DNA of 8,665 nucleotides from Mariprofundaceae bacterium (GTDB lineage Bacteria > Pseudomonadota > Zetaproteobacteria > Mariprofundales > J009). Below the pieces are notes generated by a model, which was not told where the DNA came from, did no database searches, and was given only the letters and a program-made list of their open reading frames with translations. Made by a program: the position numbers and the translations under genes. Positions 5,154-8,665 of this stretch are shown piece by piece; position 1 is the stretch's first letter; each line of letters opens with the position of its first letter. The stretch lies in assembly GCA_015489095.1 (NCBI GenBank), contig WFMN01000219.1:1-8665 (forward strand), given 5' to 3'.

Positions 5154-6151
<998 letters not shown>

Positions 6152-6155
<4 letters not shown>

Positions 6156-7300
6156 TCCAGAGCCGTCGCGACCTAAACCGCGCGCGGCGCATTGTCATCA
6201 AGATCGGCAGCTCGCTGCTGGCCGACGCCACCACCGGCGTGCGGCTCGATCGCATGCGCCACATCGCCCGCTGCGTCGCCCGCCTGCACCGCGACGGCAA
6301 GCAGGTCTGTCTGGTCTCTTCCGGCTCCGTCGCCCTAGGCAGGGTTCACCTCGGCTGGATGGGCAAAAGCCTGTCGGTGCATGAGAAACAGGCGGCGGCG
6401 GCGGTCGGTCAACCGCTGCTGATGCGCGCTTGGGGCGACGCCTTCGCCGACCACGCCATCACCCCGGCGCAGATGCTGCTCACCAAGGATGACCTGCGCC
6501 ATCGCCGCCGCTTTCTCAACGCCAGCAACACCAGCCGCACCCTGTTTGACGCCGGTATCGTCCCCATCGTCAACGAAAACGACACCGTCATGGTGGAGGA
6601 GATCAAGTTCGGCGACAACGACGCGCTGGCCGCGCTGGCATCGCTGGTGATCGAGGCCAACCTGTTGATTCTGATGACCGATGTGAACGGCCTGCACGAC
6701 CGCAACCCCCTCACCCACCCCGACGCCAAGCGGTTGCGCGACCTCCGCCACTGGGATGACGCACTGCTCGACATGGTCGATGGCGGCACGGAGAGCTTCG
6801 GCACCGGCGGCATGGAGAGCAAACTGCGCGCCACCAAGGTCGCGCTGCGCGGCGGCATCGCCACCGCCATGATCGATGGCTCCGACAACGACGCGCTGAT
6901 GACACTGCTCGAGGGCGGCGATGTCGGCACCCTCTTCTACTGCGACGACGACCGCGCCACCCGCCGCAACCACTGGATCGCCGAGGTGCTTACCGTGGCG
7001 GGCAGCGTGACCGTCGATGACGGCGCCGCCAACGCCCTTAAGCGCCGCGGCAGCAGCCTGCTTCCGGTCGGGGTAGTGGATGTCGGCGGGGTATTCGACA
7101 AGGGCGAATGCGTGGAAGTCATCACCGGCGATGGCACGGTGATCGCCCGCGGGCTGGTCAACTACACCTCGGAGGAGATCCGCCGGCTGCGCGGCGTATC
7201 CAGCGACAAGATTGCACAAACGCTCGGCTATATGGATTATACCGAGATCATTCACCGCAATAACCTAGTGCTCAAACAGGGAGGGAACCACCATGGATAA
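6152..7300 (+). CDS. proB: Glutamate 5-kinase
   Basis: A 382-residue enzyme that phosphorylates L-glutamate to gamma-glutamyl phosphate with ATP, the first and normally feedback-regulated step of proline synthesis. The amino-acid kinase domain fills about residues 10-260: VIKIGSSLL (15-23), VSSGSVALG (55-63), IVNENDTV (139-146), MTDVNGLHDRNP (175-186) and GTGGMESKL (217-225). A C-terminal PUA domain follows (about 280-365) with the typical KGECVEV...GLVNYTSEEI stretch. The start is the GTG at 6152, overlapping the obgE stop as GTGA with AAGGA at 6138-6142 upstream. An in-frame extension to 5888 lies inside obgE and is rejected. The overlap at both ends (4 bases with obgE, 8 with proA) indicates translational coupling in an obgE-proB-proA operon. 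Confidence 0.96.
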
Positions 7301-8522
7301 CAGCGAAGCAACCCAAGTCATGCAGCAGCTCGGCGGCCAGGCGCTGGCCGCGGCGCGCAAGATGCGCATGGCCGATACCGCGGCCAAAAACCGCTGGTTG
7401 ACGCTATCCGCGCTGCGCCTGCGCCGCGAACGCGACCACCTGCTGAACGCCAACGCCATGGATCTGCAACAGGCGCGCGACAACGGCATCGACCCGGCGC
7501 TGATCGACCGGCTGGAGCTGACCACCGCCCGCGTCGAGGCGATGGCGGACGGACTCGATGAGATCGCCGCTCTGCCCGACCCGGTCGGCCGCATCGACGA
7601 TCTGGTCTATCGCCCCTCCGGCATTCAGGTCGGCAAGATGCGGGTGCCGCTGGGGGTGATCGGCATGATCTACGAATCGCGCCCCAATGTGACCGCCGAC
7701 GCCGCCGCCCTCTGCCTCAAATCGGGCAACGCCTGCATCCTGCGCGGCGGCTCGGAGGCGATCCACTCCAACCGCGCCATCGCCGCCTGCCTGCGCCGCG
7801 AACTGGTGGAGAGCGGCCTGCCGCAGGATGCGGTGCAACTGGTCGATCAGACCGATCGCGCGCTGGTGGGGGCGCTGATCAGCGCCAAGGGGCTGGTCGA
7901 TATCATCATCCCGCGCGGCGGCCGCTCACTGATCGAGCGCATCGCGCGCGAGGCCACGGTGCCGGTGATCAAGCATCTCGACGGCATCTGTCATGTCTAT
8001 ATCGACGCCAGCGCCGACCTTGCCATGGCAACCGCGATCGCCGTCAACGCCAAAACCCACCGTTACGGGGTGTGCAACGCCATGGAGACGCTACTCATCC
8101 ATGAGGAGATCGCCGCCGAGGCGATTGCGGCACTGGCGCCGCCACTGGCGGAGAAGGGGGTGGAGGTGCGCGGCTGCCCGCAAGCGATCGCCCACTGTGG
8201 CGACTGGCTCCCGGCCAGCGAAGAGGATTGGGCGACCGAGTATCTGGCGGCGGTGCTGTCGGTGCGGGTGGTGAAGGATATCGACGAGGCGATCGACCAC
8301 ATCGCCCGCTACGGCTCCGGCCACACCGAGAGCATCATCACCGAGGATTACCGCGCCGGGCAACGCTTCCTGCGCGAGGTGGACTCCTCCTCAGTGATGT
8401 GGAACGCCAGCACCCGCTTCGCCGACGGCTTTGAATACGGGCTGGGCGCCGAAATCGGCATCTCCACCGACCGCCTCCATGTCCGCGGCCCGGTAGGGCT
8501 GGAGGGGCTCACCTCGCCGTGA
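7293..8522 (+). CDS. proA: Gamma-glutamyl phosphate reductase (3' end apparently disrupted)
   Basis: Reduces gamma-glutamyl phosphate with NADPH to glutamate 5-semialdehyde, the second step of proline synthesis. The reading frame gives 409 residues. Family hallmarks include IGMIYESRPNVTADAAALC near residue 123, KSGNACILRGGSEA, and the catalytic Cys261 in HRYGVCNAMET. FADGFEYGLGAEIGISTDRL near the end is also conserved. AGGGAGGG at 7278-7285 is an excellent ribosome binding site for the ATG at 7293, which overlaps the proB stop. The C-terminus is abnormal. Family members end in something like GLEGLTSQKWVVLG plus a few residues, but here the frame stops after GLEGLTSP. The base after 8517 is where an inverted copy begins, and that copy encodes the missing SQKWVVLG. 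The gene body is intact, but its last ten or so residues are probably lost or mis-assembled. Confidence 0.95.
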   Translation: MDNSEATQVMQQLGGQALAAARKMRMADTAAKNRWLTLSALRLRRERDHLLNANAMDLQQARDNGIDPALIDRLELTTARVEAMADGLDEIAALPDPVGRIDDLVYRPSGIQVGKMRVPLGVIGMIYESRPNVTADAAALCLKSGNACILRGGSEAIHSNRAIAACLRRELVESGLPQDAVQLVDQTDRALVGALISAKGLVDIIIPRGGRSLIERIAREATVPVIKHLDGICHVYIDASADLAMATAIAVNAKTHRYGVCNAMETLLIHEEIAAEAIAALAPPLAEKGVEVRGCPQAIAHCGDWLPASEEDWATEYLAAVLSVRVVKDIDEAIDHIARYGSGHTESIITEDYRAGQRFLREVDSSSVMWNASTRFADGFEYGLGAEIGISTDRLHVRGPVGLEGLTSP

Positions 8523-8665
8523 CCTAGCACCACCCATTTCTGCGAGGTGAGCCCCTCCAGCCCGACCGGGCCGCGGACATGGAGGCGGTCGGTGGAGATG
8601 CCGATTTCGGCGCCCAGCCCGTATTCAAAGCCGTCGGCGAAGCGGGTGCTGGCGTTCCACATCAC
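8394..8665. repeat. 124-bp inverted repeat (fold-back) at the end of proA
   Basis: The left arm 8394-8517 and right arm 8542-8665 are reverse complements at 123 of 124 positions. The single mismatch is A8495 against G8564, a silent valine third position. The central 24 bases (8518-8541) are not shared between the arms. The right arm runs to the last base of the window, so the true arm length is unknown. Confidence 0.97.
8518..8665 (-). pseudogene. Inverted proA 3' fragment carrying the canonical C-terminus
   Basis: Read on the minus strand from 8665, this encodes VMWNASTRFADGFEYG and continues to GLEGLTSQKWVVLGHG, the expected end of ProA. Over the shared arm the protein is identical to the plus-strand proA. 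It then continues through the 24-base centre with the family-typical SQKWVVLG that the plus-strand gene lacks. After 8518 the minus strand re-enters the reverse complement of the left arm and translates nonsense up to a stop near 8348. It is either part of a second inverted proA copy or one arm of a chimera. Confidence 0.8.

Noticed and set aside
6335..7255. 306-residue minus-strand reading frame over proB
   Set aside because: It is the antisense shadow of proB, with low-complexity Ala/Gly/Val/His composition and no recognisable motif.

Overview
The window looks like a high-GC proteobacterial chromosome segment, most likely gammaproteobacterial. This is judged from the NsrR, ObgE, ProB and ProA protein sequences and from the REP/BIME-like intergenic repeats. 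No tRNA, rRNA, CRISPR array, transposase or phage gene was seen.

Layout. Positions 1-484 are a gene-free array of several interspersed palindromic repeat types. Positions 481-1881 (minus) encode a polytopic membrane protein of unknown function. Positions 1916-2454 hold a second array made of some of the same repeat types, mostly in the opposite orientation, so the membrane protein gene sits between mirrored repeat arrays. Positions 2458-2922 (minus) encode NsrR, the Fe-S nitric-oxide sensor of the Rrf2 family. Divergent from it are two tandem group I truncated hemoglobin genes: a soluble one (3103-3468) and a paralogue with an N-terminal membrane anchor (3485-3976). They end at a likely intrinsic terminator (about 4027-4065). 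Next comes a ferredoxin-FAD-NAD(P)H oxidoreductase (4117-5094). After it lies a tightly packed housekeeping cluster: obgE (5154-6155), proB (6152-7300, 4-bp overlap) and proA (7293-8522, 8-bp overlap).

How the genes work together. NsrR, the two trHbN globins and a modular electron-transfer reductase form a plausible nitric-oxide detoxification locus. It resembles a 'split flavohemoglobin' in which the globin and reductase are separate proteins and one globin is membrane-tethered. proB and proA encode the first two steps of proline synthesis and are probably translationally coupled to each other and to the ribosome-assembly GTPase gene obgE. The rplU-rpmA pair that commonly precedes obg is absent here.

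The right edge is anomalous. The last 124 bases (8542-8665) are a near-perfect inverted copy (123/124) of 8394-8517 inside the end of proA, separated by 24 bases. The inverted copy, not the plus-strand gene, reads into the canonical ProA C-terminus (SQKWVVLGHG...). The plus-strand stop at 8520-8522 is therefore probably created by a fold-back rearrangement or an amplification/assembly chimera, and proA should be treated as disrupted or mis-assembled at its 3' end.
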